From: Flavobacterium sp. ACAM 123
GTDB lineage: Bacteria > Bacteroidota > Bacteroidia > Flavobacteriales > Flavobacteriaceae
Direction: 5' to 3'
Assembly (NCBI RefSeq): GCF_000264055.1
Contig: NZ_AJXL01000024.1
Span: 1-42,924 of the forward strand
Length of the DNA: 42,924 nucleotides
In this document: one piece after another, positions 1 to 8,619 of the stretch
Numbering within the stretch: the stretch's first letter is position 1
Layout: each line of letters begins with the position of its first letter
Notes under the pieces: model-generated
Database searches by the model: none
The model's input: only the letters and a program-made list of their open reading frames with translations
What the model was told of the DNA's origin: nothing
Translations under genes and position numbers: made by a program

Positions 1-1
1 C

Positions 2-337
2 CAAATTAGTAAAGCCCTTGCATACTCTCAAACAAGATGGGATAATTTATCGGCGTACCTACTAGATGGTAACTTGCAAATAGATAATAATCTGGTGGAA
101 AATGCAATCAGACCAGTGGCCCTAGGTAGAAAGAATTATCTTTTTGCCGGATCGCACGATGCTGCTCAAAGAGCGGCTATGGCCTATACCTTTTTTTCTA
201 ACTGCAAAAAGCATAACGTAAATCCTTTTGAGTGGCTAAAATATACCCTTGAGAATATCCAATCTATAAACCACAAGAATATTAACGACCTGTATCCCCA
301 CAATTACAAGCGGCTAGCGGAATCTAAATCATTGTAA
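2..337 (+). CDS. IS66-family transposase, C-terminal part (5' end outside window)
   Basis: This is the C-terminal part of an IS66-type (TnpC) DDE transposase. The frame is open from position 2 at the window edge, so the start lies outside; the TTG at 74 is internal. The translation has the IS66 signature, with DNN, then VENAIRP (the E is the likely last catalytic acidic residue), then LGRKNYLFAGS, and the usual tail that includes NPFEWL and a YPHNY motif before the stop. It abuts a truncated bestrophin gene on the other strand, which fits an insertion that removed that gene's 3' part. Whether the rest of the element is intact cannot be seen. The family call is firm; the exact right end of the element was not located. 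Confidence 0.88.
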   Translation, partial: QISKALAYSQTRWDNLSAYLLDGNLQIDNNLVENAIRPVALGRKNYLFAGSHDAAQRAAMAYTFFSNCKKHNVNPFEWLKYTLENIQSINHKNINDLYPHNYKRLAESKSL

Positions 338-367
338 CATTACGCTCCTATCATTAATCTTATTGAA

Positions 368-670
368 CTAAACAATATGTAGTTGCTCGGGTGGATACTG
401 TCGTACAAGGGTGCGCGAGTCATTGACTATAGCACCCCAAATGATACGAGTCTCCCACCAGCGATCATAGGCCTGATTGGTTCGAAAACCTAAAAGGAGG
501 GCAACGGCTGTACCAAAAACACCTGTCAGTCCAATAGGGATAGAAATTTTGGATAAAAAGCCATACTGATCCATAAAGCCAACTAAAATAGCGTAACAAG
601 CTATAAATAGTATGTCAAACTTAATGGTATTCAAAAAATCAAATATTGAAATACGTTTATTTAAAAGCAT
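368..670 (-). pseudogene. Bestrophin-family anion channel, truncated to its N-terminal third
   Basis: The 100 residues match the beginning of bacterial bestrophin-like (UPF0187) membrane proteins, which are normally near 290 aa. The N-terminus has MLLNKRISIFDFL, two hydrophobic segments (about 20-36 and 45-62), then FRTNQAYDRWWE and WGAIVNDSRTLVRQ, all characteristic of this family. After the RTLVRQ motif the sequence leaves the family pattern and stops about 10 residues later, next to an IS66 transposase end. I infer that the insertion cut the gene. Most of the pore and the C-terminal helices are missing, so the product is unlikely to work. Confidence 0.75.
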
Positions 671-886
671 AATTAAAATTATTATAATTGTTTGTTTAAC
701 AATAAAATCATCAAAGAAAAAAAGTATTTTTCATCTAGGGTATGTAACTCAAATTCATTTCCTATTTTTTTGAATAATAGAATAAATAAATATAACTCCA
801 TCCTAACTAAAATATAGTTTCAATAAAATCTGATTCCTATGAGTTAAGCTCATGAATGCGAATAAAGTTAGATGTTTTTTAGGTAT

Positions 887-955
887 CTATTTTTCAGTAA
901 CACAGCCTGAGCAAAATTTAGCATCTTCTACTAATAAATGTTTTAAAAATCCCAT
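887..955 (-). CDS. Possible 22-aa protein with a CSGC motif
   Basis: A tiny ORF, ATG at 955 to TAG at 887, begins MGFLKHLLVEDAKFC and carries CSGC near its end. It is the only coding-like stretch in the 671-1025 gap; the remainder of that gap is A+T-rich with no gene or clear hairpin that I can see. A short helix followed by a Cys-x-x-Cys pair could bind metal, which would suit the neighbouring metal-efflux operon, but the length makes chance likely. Function unknown. Confidence 0.22.
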   Translation of the reverse strand: MGFLKHLLVEDAKFCSGCVTEK

Positions 956-1025
956 AATATTTCATTTTAAATTTATTTCTTGTTATTTGAAAATTTCAAA
1001 GCAACATCAATGATTCCATTTTTTA

Positions 1026-1382
1026 TTAACTTTCAATCCATTCTTGTGATTTGCCTTTTTGATTTATATCAAAGTATTTTATCTCGGCATTGGTAAAAGG
1101 CTCCATAAACCGTGCTATCCATTCCTGCCACTTTTCTTTGCAAACTATTGCAATTTTCTCATACTCTTTTTCGTGGGCTGCATCCATTTTTAAGTCTTCC
1201 CAAAAGCCATTGATACTCCAGCCCTCAAAATCTTGCATCTCAAAATACCATCGGATTTTTAATCCTTTATCAAGAATTGTATGTATAATGGGGTGGACTT
1301 TTTCGATATCTTTTTGATGTAATTCCCCAATTGCAATTGTTGTGATTATATTCTCTTTTTTAATATCTATTATTTGTAACAT
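1026..1382 (-). CDS. SpoIIAA/STAS-like protein
   Basis: This protein of about 118 aa resembles the SpoIIAA-like (STAS/SEC14-type) family: an N-terminal beta strand (MLQIIDIKKENIITTIAIGEL), a helix rich in charged residues, then KIRWYFEMQDFEGW, which is the family's central strand, and EKIAIVCKEKWQEWI near the C-terminus. The frame is open upstream to 1424, but those 14 extra codons look like leader; ATG at 1382 gives the normal family start. It is the last gene of the metal-efflux run, just after the Fur-family gene. Such proteins are common in Bacteroidota; their biochemical role is not established. Confidence is moderate for the fold and low for any function. Confidence 0.65.
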   Translation of the reverse strand: MLQIIDIKKENIITTIAIGELHQKDIEKVHPIIHTILDKGLKIRWYFEMQDFEGWSINGFWEDLKMDAAHEKEYEKIAIVCKEKWQEWIARFMEPFTNAEIKYFDINQKGKSQEWIES

Positions 1383-1427
1383 CTCGATAAAATTAAATAT
1401 ATTATACTTGCAACGGAAGTGCAATAA

Positions 1428-1841
1428 TTACCCACTACACTTGCCACAAATACCCTTAACAACTAGGTTTACATCTTCTGCAATAAAGCCTTCTGGTAAA
1501 TTTATATGTGGAATTTTATGTTCTGTTAAACAAACGGTCTCATTACAGATTTTACAATGGAAATGTAAATGGAGGTCTTGCTCCAGTTCACAATTGCAAT
1601 TTTGTTCACATATAGCATATTTAGTTGTACCTGTGCCATCGTCTATTTTATGGACAATGCCATTTATTTCAAAGGTCTTTAGTGTTCTATACAAAGTGGT
1701 TCTTTCAGAATTGTCGAAATATTCCTCTATGTGCGTAAGGCTTACTGCTACTTTCTTTTGAAAGAGAAATTTTAAGACTAACAACCGCATTGCTGTTGGC
1801 CTTACATTTTTAATTTCTAATAATTTATCTAAATTATCCAT
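1428..1841 (-). CDS. Fur-family metal-responsive repressor
   Basis: This 137-aa protein has the Fur layout: an N-terminal winged helix with RTTLYRTLKTFEINGIV (about 47-63, the recognition-helix region), then a metal-binding dimerisation domain. HLHFHC at 91-96 is the family signature, and C96/C99 with C132/C135 make the expected structural zinc site. It ends in KCSG just after the last pair. It lies 3 bp after the PII-like gene in the metal-efflux operon, so it probably controls that operon. A 7-1-7 dyad over the operon promoter (8595-8609) is a candidate binding site. The metal sensed cannot be read from the sequence; zinc is likely given a Czc-type pump, but this is inference. Confidence 0.88.
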   Translation of the reverse strand: MDNLDKLLEIKNVRPTAMRLLVLKFLFQKKVAVSLTHIEEYFDNSERTTLYRTLKTFEINGIVHKIDDGTGTTKYAICEQNCNCELEQDLHLHFHCKICNETVCLTEHKIPHINLPEGFIAEDVNLVVKGICGKCSG

Positions 1842-1844
1842 TTT

Positions 1845-2183
1845 TCAAAAAGTATTGCGTTTCAAGGATTCTCCCGTTTTAATTTGGAAGGCATCTTCAA
1901 TGTTGGAAACGTATAGGATTCCATCTCCAGGCTCAGTGGTTTTACCATTCTCCAAAATTAGCTCAATTGCGGCTTGGGCTTCTTCGTTTTGACAGACTAG
2001 TTCCAATTTTATTATGGGACTGTCCGTAACATGAAAGTCCAATGAAGGTCGCGCTCCCGTTGCCTTAAATGCACCGGTACCTTCAGATTGTGATAGGGTC
2101 ATACTCTTAAACCCATTAGTGATAAGGGCATCGATTACTTTTTGTATTCTGTTTGGTTTTATGAATGCTTTTATTTCTTTCAT
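1845..2183 (-). CDS. PII-like protein of a metal-efflux operon (PII-NG type)
   Basis: This 112-aa protein has the PII (GlnB-like) fold. It starts MKEIKAFIKPNRIQKVIDAL, has the B-loop-type region GKTTEPGDGILYV, and ends with EDAFQIKTGE, matching the canonical PII C-terminal signature. The T-loop region is short (ATGARPSLDFHV) and lacks the tyrosine that is uridylylated in GlnB/GlnK, so classical nitrogen signalling is unlikely. A PII subgroup called PII-NG is known to be encoded with heavy-metal RND pumps, and this gene sits between the pump genes and a Fur-family gene, which fits. The likely role is sensing or modulating metal efflux; the ligand is unknown. Confidence 0.82.
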   Translation of the reverse strand: MKEIKAFIKPNRIQKVIDALITNGFKSMTLSQSEGTGAFKATGARPSLDFHVTDSPIIKLELVCQNEEAQAAIELILENGKTTEPGDGILYVSNIEDAFQIKTGESLKRNTF

Positions 2184-2387
2184 CTGTTAGAATTTTATTG
2201 TTTGTTATCTTTCTGATATAATTGGACATTAGCTATCTTGTTTGGTACCGCGATTTGTTCGGGGTCGTTTTATATGTTAAGACTTTTAAATATTGATTTT
2301 TATTTTGGTATTGAACCGAGTTTGCATGATAAACTTTAATTAAAAGTAGAAAGAAGTCAAACTCAGCTTTAAAACCGCTATTGTTTA

Positions 2388-3626
2388 TTAATCATTGTGT
2401 TCTAATTCGCCTTTTACCATTTCTGATGAAAGGACGTATGCACCTTTGGTAACCACTTTAGCGGCCTGATTAACATCAGCAGGAAGACTCACTTCCACAA
2501 ATCCCAAATCGGTCACGCCAACAGTTACAGGTATCATTTTAAACTTCATTTTTTTTCCTTGCTTTTCTTCATCTTCATCCAAAATGAAAATGAAGGACTG
2601 TTCACCGTTTTGGATAATGGCTGCTTGGGGAACTGCAAATGCGGATTTTTCTCCCTGTACGATTCTGCCTTGAACATACATTCCGGGAAGAAGATTTTTA
2701 TCCTTATTCTTTATATCGGCAAGAACCTCTATCGCTTTTGGATCTGTCTCGAATGTTTTACCTACTGAACGCACAGTAGCTTTCAACAATTCATCAGGTC
2801 GGGAAGCTGTGGAAAAATAAATTTCCTGTCCTTTTTGAATTTGTCTAATGTCTTTTTCATATACTTTAAAGTTGAGATAGATCTTAGAATTGTCGCTTAT
2901 CGAGAACATCTTTGATTGTGTACCCACATAATCTCCCAAGCTAATCATTACTTCATCCACATAACCACTTATTGGCGTTGTGATAGCCACCGCCGAATAT
3001 ATCTTCCCTTCTGCAACTTTTGTGGGATTAATGCCTAATAAACGCAGTTTAGCTTTTAGACCATTGACACTAGACGTGGTGGAACGGAATTTTGATTGCG
3101 CCATTTGGAAATCTTTTCCTGAAGAAACCCCTTTATCGTATAGGGTTTGCTTACGCTCAAAATCCTGTTTCAAAAAGACAAGTTCATTATTCTTTTCTTG
3201 AAATTCCTGTTGCATAGCAATGATATCGGGATGTTCAATATATGCCAAAACTTGGCCTTTGCTCACATTGTTACCTGGTATCACCTTAATTGAGCTAACG
3301 TTACCTCCTACAAAAGGACTTATGTTTGCTTTGTCCTGCGGGAACAATTCTAAGGTTCCCGTCACTTTTATGCTGTTGCCTAAATTCCGTTTTTCTAGCG
3401 TTATCACCTCGAGACCTATTATTTCGGCCTGTTGCTGCGTGATTTCCACGACATCTTTTTCACCTTTGTGTCCGCTATTTTCTTCAACGTGGGAATCCTC
3501 TGCTTTTTCAGTGTTTTTAGAATTTGTTTTCTTATGTCCCGATTCTCCCTTAGACTTTTCATTGCAGGAAGCGAACACTAAAGTCAAGGCTAAAAATATT
3601 GTTATTGCTATTGCTTTATTTTTCAT
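2388..3626 (-). CDS. CzcB/CusB-type RND periplasmic adaptor lipoprotein
   Basis: This 412-aa membrane-fusion protein links an inner-membrane RND pump to an outer-membrane channel. Residues 1-21 form a lipoprotein signal ending in FASC (C21 lipidated). A hydrophilic stretch with several His, Glu and Lys follows (about 25-58) and may bind metal. The core shows a barrel-sandwich half (SPFVGGNVSSIKVIPGN), a coiled-coil hairpin (about 140-195), the second half (TTPISGYVDEVMISLGD) and beta-barrel and proximal domains to the end. It is 11 bp downstream of the fused CzcA-TolC gene. A 204-bp gap without a gene separates it from the PII-like gene. Likely substrates are Zn, Co or Cd, judged from the partner pump. 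Confidence 0.92.
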   Translation of the reverse strand: MKNKAIAITIFLALTLVFASCNEKSKGESGHKKTNSKNTEKAEDSHVEENSGHKGEKDVVEITQQQAEIIGLEVITLEKRNLGNSIKVTGTLELFPQDKANISPFVGGNVSSIKVIPGNNVSKGQVLAYIEHPDIIAMQQEFQEKNNELVFLKQDFERKQTLYDKGVSSGKDFQMAQSKFRSTTSSVNGLKAKLRLLGINPTKVAEGKIYSAVAITTPISGYVDEVMISLGDYVGTQSKMFSISDNSKIYLNFKVYEKDIRQIQKGQEIYFSTASRPDELLKATVRSVGKTFETDPKAIEVLADIKNKDKNLLPGMYVQGRIVQGEKSAFAVPQAAIIQNGEQSFIFILDEDEEKQGKKMKFKMIPVTVGVTDLGFVEVSLPADVNQAAKVVTKGAYVLSSEMVKGELEHND

Positions 3627-3637
3627 TTCTTTTTATA

Positions 3638-6600
3638 TTATAAATTCCCCAATTGGTACTTTACCTCAATGGTCTGTTGGTTGTATTGATTGATATATTG
3701 TAAATGTGTTTGTTTAATCTTAATTGCACTATTGAGGATTGTGATATAGTTTACATAATCTATTTCACCTTCCTTGGACGCTAACTGTGCAGTGGTTATC
3801 TGCTCCTCGGCCAAACGCAAGGCACCTTCTTCGTAATATCGTAATATCTTCTGCGTCTTTTCAATGGATTTGAGTAATTGCGAAATACGGCTTGCGGTAA
3901 TTGCCTTTTGTTCTAAATACTGGTTTTCTGCAACCATCGCATCTGCCTTGGCTGCCTTTACTCTTGCTTTTTGTGGAAATAACCAGAGTGGAATCGTAAT
4001 GCCAGCCTGATAAGCAGAAAACCCAGAAACGTCATTGTACTTTAGATTATCATAGCTAAGGCTAAATTTGGGTAAAAACTGTGATTTCTCTACACTAATA
4101 TTTGCTTTGCTAACTTCCACATTTTGAAGAGAATATTGTAATATGGGATTTTCTGCTAAAGAAGTTGAATCTATCAATGCACTAGTATATAGTGGTTTAT
4201 AAGTATCTGAAATAGTTTCAATGTAGCCGTCAGTTCCTAAATATTGTCTTAGAGCACGTTTGGCAATTTCAATATCGTCGTTTGCCTGTTGTCGAAGTAC
4301 CTGAATTTGCTGGTATTCCGTAGAAGCGGAAATGAATTCTAATTTACCTGTTTCTCCCGTAGTATAACGTAGTTGTGCAGCGGTCTTAAAATTAGCATAC
4401 ACACTATCCAATTGTTCCGCAAAAAGCAGTTGAGCCTTATTGTAATTTATCTGGTCGTAAGTCTGCATCACATTTCGAACTAGCTGTTGTTCATTTAACG
4501 CATAGAATTTTTCGCCTAAAGCAATACGTTGTTTGTAAAACTTCGATTTTGAAAAACCCGAAAGCAAATCAATATTTCCCTGTTGTATCCCAAAGGTACG
4601 CAGTGTTCCTTGTTGCAGGCCTTGGTCTTGCATACCAGTATATAAAGAGGTACTACCCAAGTCAAAACTTGTGCCTTTCATAGCCTGTTCCCGTTCTATT
4701 AACGCTTGACTTTCTTTAAGAGAAGGGTAATTTTGCTTTGCCATTGCAATAGCTTCTTCCAATGTAATAGTCTTTGAAAGTGCATTGCCCTGCTTTATTT
4801 CCTGTGCAAAGCTGTTTCCAGAAGTGAACACACCTCCTAACAAAACAAGTATAGTAACTACTGTCGTGCTTTTATTGATGTAGCTCACATCTCCACCATT
4901 ACCTTTTTTCTCTTTACGTGCTTCTAGCAAATAATAAAGAACCGGAAGAATGACTAAGGTTAAAAATGTTGCGGTAAGGAGTCCACCAATGACTACCGTT
5001 GCCAAAGGACGTTGTACTTCGGCACCTCCAGAGGTCGAAACCGCCATTGGTATAAAGCCCATGATAGCTGCTGTTGCCGTAAGTAAAATTGGTCGCAAAC
5101 GTTCGTGTGTAGCTTCGTATATTCTGTCTTTTAGATTAGTCATTCCACTTTCCTTTAGTTCGTTGAATTTATTTATGAGGACCAATCCATTCAGTACTGC
5201 AACGCCAAAGAGGACAATAAACCCGACGCCCGCAGAAATACTGAAAGGCATACCACGTATCCATAAAGCGAATACACCACCTATGGCTGCCAATGGTACT
5301 GCCATATAAATCATTATGGATTGTGAAAATGAATTGAGTGCGAAGTAGAGTAATATAAATATTAAGAACAATGCTATTGGTACCACAATCATTAAGCGGT
5401 CTGTAGCTCGTTGTAAATTTTCGAACGAACCACCGTAAGTTACGTAGTAACCAGGGGGTAATTTAACTTCGGTTTCCAGTTTTTGCTGAATCTCTTCAAC
5501 CATCGACTTGACATCACGTCCACGTACATTCACACCAACCGAAATACGACGGTAGGTATTGTCCCTTGAAATTTGCATTGGACCAGGTTTGTAACTAATG
5601 TCAGCTACTTCCTTTAAAGGCACTTGTGCGCCATTTGGTAAATCTATATATAGATTTTTAAGGCTGTTAATATCTGTTCTAAATTCCTTTGCCAAACGCA
5701 TAACCACATCAAAGCGTTTTTCACCTTCAAAAATGACACTTGCCTTTTCTCCTGCAAAGGCTGCACTCACATAATCATTTAGTTTGTCAACGGTTACGCC
5801 GTATTGTGCCATCTTTGCACGGTTGTATACCACGGTCATTTGTGGCAAGCCACTGGTGGCTTCCACATTTAAGTCTGCTGCACCGGGAACGGTTCTGATG
5901 ACTGCTGCAATTTCCTGAATCTTAGCTGCTAGAACCTCCAAGTCCTCTCCGTATAATTTTATTGCGACATCTTCCCGAACGCCTGTAAGCAATTCATTAA
6001 AGCGAAGCTCAACAGGTTGCGTAAATACAAAATTAACTCCCGGAATCACAGAAACTTTCTCTTTAATTTTTTCTACAAGTTCTGCCTTGCTATCTGCCGA
6101 GGTCCATTTGCTTTTATCTTTTTCCAGAATGATATAGCTGTCAGCAATATCCATAGGCATCGGGTCTGTGGGGATTTCGGCAACCCCAATTCTGGATATC
6201 ATTGTTTTGACCTCGGGAAACTGATTCACGATATTTTGAAGTTTTTTTGATGTTTCAATAGATTCGGTAAGACTGCTACCCGGTTTTATCAACGCCTGCA
6301 TTGCGATATCTCCCTCATCAAATTTTGGAATAAATTCGCCTCCCATAGTGCTAAAAATAAAGCCTGCAATCAATAATAAAGCTACCGCAGCAGAAATAAC
6401 AACTACTTTAAATCGAAGTGCAAAGATTAGCAATGGTAGATACGCGCGATTGAGGCCGTTCATAATTTTATCGCTGAGCCTATCAATCTTATTTTCAAAT
6501 TTGGCGAACCAACTGTTTTGATTTTTTGTAGGTTTTAAAAATAATGCCGAAATCATAGGAACATAAGTAAGACAAAGGATAATAGCCCCTAAAACTGCAA

Positions 6601-8050
6601 AACCGAAAGTAAACGCCATTGGACGGAACATTTTTCCTTCAACCCCTGTTAAGAATAAAATGGGGGTAAAAACTATTAAAATGATTAATTGTCCAAAAAA
6701 GGCTGAATTCATCATTTTACTGGCGGAATCGTAGGCGATTTCATCCATTTCCTTTTGGTCAATGGCTGCGGAGGTTTTTTTGATCCGCTGATGGATATGG
6801 AATACCATTCCTTCCACAATAATGACAGCACCATCCACAATAATCCCGAAGTCAATCGCACCTAAGGACATCAAGTTTGCCCAAACTCCAAATTGTTTCA
6901 TCAAAATAAAGGCAAACAATAGTGATAATGGAATTACTGAAGCTGTTATCAATCCGCCACGGAAACTTCCTAGAAGAAGCACTAAAACAAATATTACAAT
7001 CAATGAGCCTTCAACAAGGTTTTTTTCGACGGTACTTGTTGTTCTATCAATTAGATCGCTTCTACTTAAAAAAGTATCGATATATACACCTTCCGGAAGG
7101 GATTTTTGAATTTCGGCTATCCGAGTTTCTACATTTTTAACTACTTCGCCTGGACTTTCTCCTTTCAGCATTAAAATTTGTCCGCCTACGGACTCATGAC
7201 CATCTTGGGTGAAAGCACCATAACGCACTTTACTGCCATAACCTACTTTCTCGGCCACATCACGTATCAATACAGGAGTACCATTCTGTGTGGTTACTAC
7301 AGTATTTTCTAGGTCGGCGATGCTACGAGCTAAACCTTCACCACGAATAAAGTTAGCTTGATGGTTTTTTTCGATATAAGCTCCACCCGTATTTGCATTG
7401 TTAACTTTCAGGGCTTCAAAGACCTGATTCATTGTAATACCAAAACTTTTGAGTTTATTGGGATTTATGGCTACTTCATATTGCTTCACATAGCCTCCAA
7501 AGGCATTGACCTCCACAACTCCAGGCACTAATGCCATTTGACGTTTTACAATCCAATCCTGGATGGTACGAAGCTCCATTGCGTCATATTTACCTTCGTA
7601 GCCTTTCTTTACTTTTAATGAGTATTGGTAAATTTCGCCCAATCCTGTAGTGATGGGTGCCATAAAGGGTTTTCCAAATCCATTAGGAATCTCTTCACTA
7701 ACTTCCGCAAGTTTTTCTTGTACCAGTTGTCTCGGTAGATAAGTTCCAGCTTCGTCTTTAAAAACAATGGTTACTACGGAAAGACCAAAACGTGAAACGG
7801 AACGCAGCTCAATAACATCGGGCAAATTTGCCATTGCTAATTCCACAGGATAGGTTACGAATTGCTCAATATCTTCCGTTCCTAAATTAGGGGTAGTAGT
7901 TATAACTTGTACTTGGTTGTTTGTAATATCGGGCACAGAACCCAAGTTTATAGTGAACATAGAGTAAATACCTGTGCCGATAAGTGCCACTATAAAGAGT
8001 CCAATAATAAATTTATTATTAATGGAAAATGAAATGATTTTGTTAATCAT
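3638..8050 (-). CDS. CzcA-type heavy-metal RND pump fused to a CzcC/TolC-type outer-membrane channel
   Basis: This is a 1470-aa fusion. Residues 1 to about 1050 are an RND proton/metal antiporter with the usual 12 membrane helices and two periplasmic loops. D400, D406 and E413 in DFGIIVDGAVIIVE reproduce the spacing of D402/D408/E415 in CzcA of Cupriavidus metallidurans, pointing to divalent cations (Zn, Co, Cd) rather than Cu or Ag. From about 1055 a new hydrophobic segment ends in SFAQ and looks like an internal signal peptide with a cleavage site. It is followed by a TolC/OMP-efflux domain with repeated coiled-coil halves. Such fusions are known in Bacteroidota. With the adaptor gene downstream, one operon supplies the whole tripartite pump. 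Confidence 0.93.
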   Translation of the reverse strand: MINKIISFSINNKFIIGLFIVALIGTGIYSMFTINLGSVPDITNNQVQVITTTPNLGTEDIEQFVTYPVELAMANLPDVIELRSVSRFGLSVVTIVFKDEAGTYLPRQLVQEKLAEVSEEIPNGFGKPFMAPITTGLGEIYQYSLKVKKGYEGKYDAMELRTIQDWIVKRQMALVPGVVEVNAFGGYVKQYEVAINPNKLKSFGITMNQVFEALKVNNANTGGAYIEKNHQANFIRGEGLARSIADLENTVVTTQNGTPVLIRDVAEKVGYGSKVRYGAFTQDGHESVGGQILMLKGESPGEVVKNVETRIAEIQKSLPEGVYIDTFLSRSDLIDRTTSTVEKNLVEGSLIVIFVLVLLLGSFRGGLITASVIPLSLLFAFILMKQFGVWANLMSLGAIDFGIIVDGAVIIVEGMVFHIHQRIKKTSAAIDQKEMDEIAYDSASKMMNSAFFGQLIILIVFTPILFLTGVEGKMFRPMAFTFGFAVLGAIILCLTYVPMISALFLKPTKNQNSWFAKFENKIDRLSDKIMNGLNRAYLPLLIFALRFKVVVISAAVALLLIAGFIFSTMGGEFIPKFDEGDIAMQALIKPGSSLTESIETSKKLQNIVNQFPEVKTMISRIGVAEIPTDPMPMDIADSYIILEKDKSKWTSADSKAELVEKIKEKVSVIPGVNFVFTQPVELRFNELLTGVREDVAIKLYGEDLEVLAAKIQEIAAVIRTVPGAADLNVEATSGLPQMTVVYNRAKMAQYGVTVDKLNDYVSAAFAGEKASVIFEGEKRFDVVMRLAKEFRTDINSLKNLYIDLPNGAQVPLKEVADISYKPGPMQISRDNTYRRISVGVNVRGRDVKSMVEEIQQKLETEVKLPPGYYVTYGGSFENLQRATDRLMIVVPIALFLIFILLYFALNSFSQSIMIYMAVPLAAIGGVFALWIRGMPFSISAGVGFIVLFGVAVLNGLVLINKFNELKESGMTNLKDRIYEATHERLRPILLTATAAIMGFIPMAVSTSGGAEVQRPLATVVIGGLLTATFLTLVILPVLYYLLEARKEKKGNGGDVSYINKSTTVVTILVLLGGVFTSGNSFAQEIKQGNALSKTITLEEAIAMAKQNYPSLKESQALIEREQAMKGTSFDLGSTSLYTGMQDQGLQQGTLRTFGIQQGNIDLLSGFSKSKFYKQRIALGEKFYALNEQQLVRNVMQTYDQINYNKAQLLFAEQLDSVYANFKTAAQLRYTTGETGKLEFISASTEYQQIQVLRQQANDDIEIAKRALRQYLGTDGYIETISDTYKPLYTSALIDSTSLAENPILQYSLQNVEVSKANISVEKSQFLPKFSLSYDNLKYNDVSGFSAYQAGITIPLWLFPQKARVKAAKADAMVAENQYLEQKAITASRISQLLKSIEKTQKILRYYEEGALRLAEEQITTAQLASKEGEIDYVNYITILNSAIKIKQTHLQYINQYNQQTIEVKYQLGNL

Positions 8051-8172
8051 ATAATGTGATTTAATTCAGTTTAAATGATGAGTTTACGCAAGAGCGCAAG
8101 CTAAAATTGAAGCGATGCTTATTTTTAAAAGCATGACTTTAGGATATAGTTATCCATTAAAAAAAAACTGAA

Positions 8173-8565
8173 TTAAACCTTTGGTGGTTGAAAAGAGGAT
8201 TCCAGATATCTGGAATTGAAATTGAGAAAATATCGAGTAAATTTTTTATCATTTACAAACTTTAATTGATCAATTAGATCTGTATTGAGGTTTGCGATAA
8301 ATAATACAGCACGACAACATTGATGATGGGAGTGAACAGGCATATTCTCCTTATCTGGATTGTTATGATGACCTGTATTCGTTCCATCATTATCGATATA
8401 ATCTTCTACTACATATTCAAAAAAAGAGTCACCATATATCTTATGATCTTGATAATGGGCAATAAAGTTTGAAATTTCCTGAATTGGATTACATATATCC
8501 ATATCTGCGCTAATCCCTTGAAAAAGGAATAGAATAGACATTGATATGGAAATTAGTGCTTTCAT
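8173..8565 (-). CDS. Small exported His/Cys-containing protein heading the metal operon
   Basis: This 130-aa protein has an N-terminal signal-like segment (MKALISISMSILFLFQGISA), a mature part with GHHNNPDKENMPVHSHHQCC (clustered His and a Cys pair), and a C-terminus ending FQPPKV. Small proteins with this arrangement and a terminal PPK motif occur upstream of CzcA/CusA genes in Bacteroidota (DUF6660-like). The frame is open to 8610, but ATG at 8565 is preferred: a TATCTTTG promoter element and a dyad lie between 8575 and 8611, inside the longer reading. It is the first gene of the operon and is probably a periplasmic metal-binding or sensing protein; no direct evidence fixes its function. 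Confidence 0.72.
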   Translation of the reverse strand: MKALISISMSILFLFQGISADMDICNPIQEISNFIAHYQDHKIYGDSFFEYVVEDYIDNDGTNTGHHNNPDKENMPVHSHHQCCRAVLFIANLNTDLIDQLKFVNDKKFTRYFLNFNSRYLESSFQPPKV

Positions 8566-8574
8566 AATAGAGTG

Positions 8575-8611
8575 CAAAGATAGAATAATTTTTGTGCAAC
8601 ACTGTTGCAAA
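8575..8611 (-). promoter_or_regulatory. Bacteroidota-type promoter of the metal-efflux operon
   Basis: On the minus strand TATCTTTG (8582-8575) exactly matches the Bacteroidota -7 consensus TAnnTTTG. A TTTG (8611-8608) lies 25 nt upstream as the -33 element, a few bases further than usual. The -7 element is only 9 nt before the ATG at 8565, so the transcript would have a leader of a few bases or none. Confidence 0.7.
8595..8609. promoter_or_regulatory. Candidate operator dyad of the Fur-family repressor
   Basis: TGCAACA-C-TGTTGCA is a perfect 7-1-7 dyad lying directly downstream of, and touching, the -33 TTTG of the metal-operon promoter, an ideal place for repression. The operon encodes a Fur-family protein, and Fur-family boxes are short odd-spaced dyads like this. 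The pairing of protein and site is inference. Confidence 0.55.
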
Positions 8612-8619
8612 GTTCAAGT

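Noticed and set aside
1342..1761. 139-codon plus-strand frame opposite the Fur-family and SpoIIAA-like genes
   Set aside because: It lies opposite genes with strong family motifs and its own translation shows no recognisable domain; it is a mirror frame.
3220..3693. 157-codon plus-strand frame opposite the CzcB gene
   Set aside because: Cysteine/serine-rich translation with no motif; the opposite strand has an intact adaptor lipoprotein.
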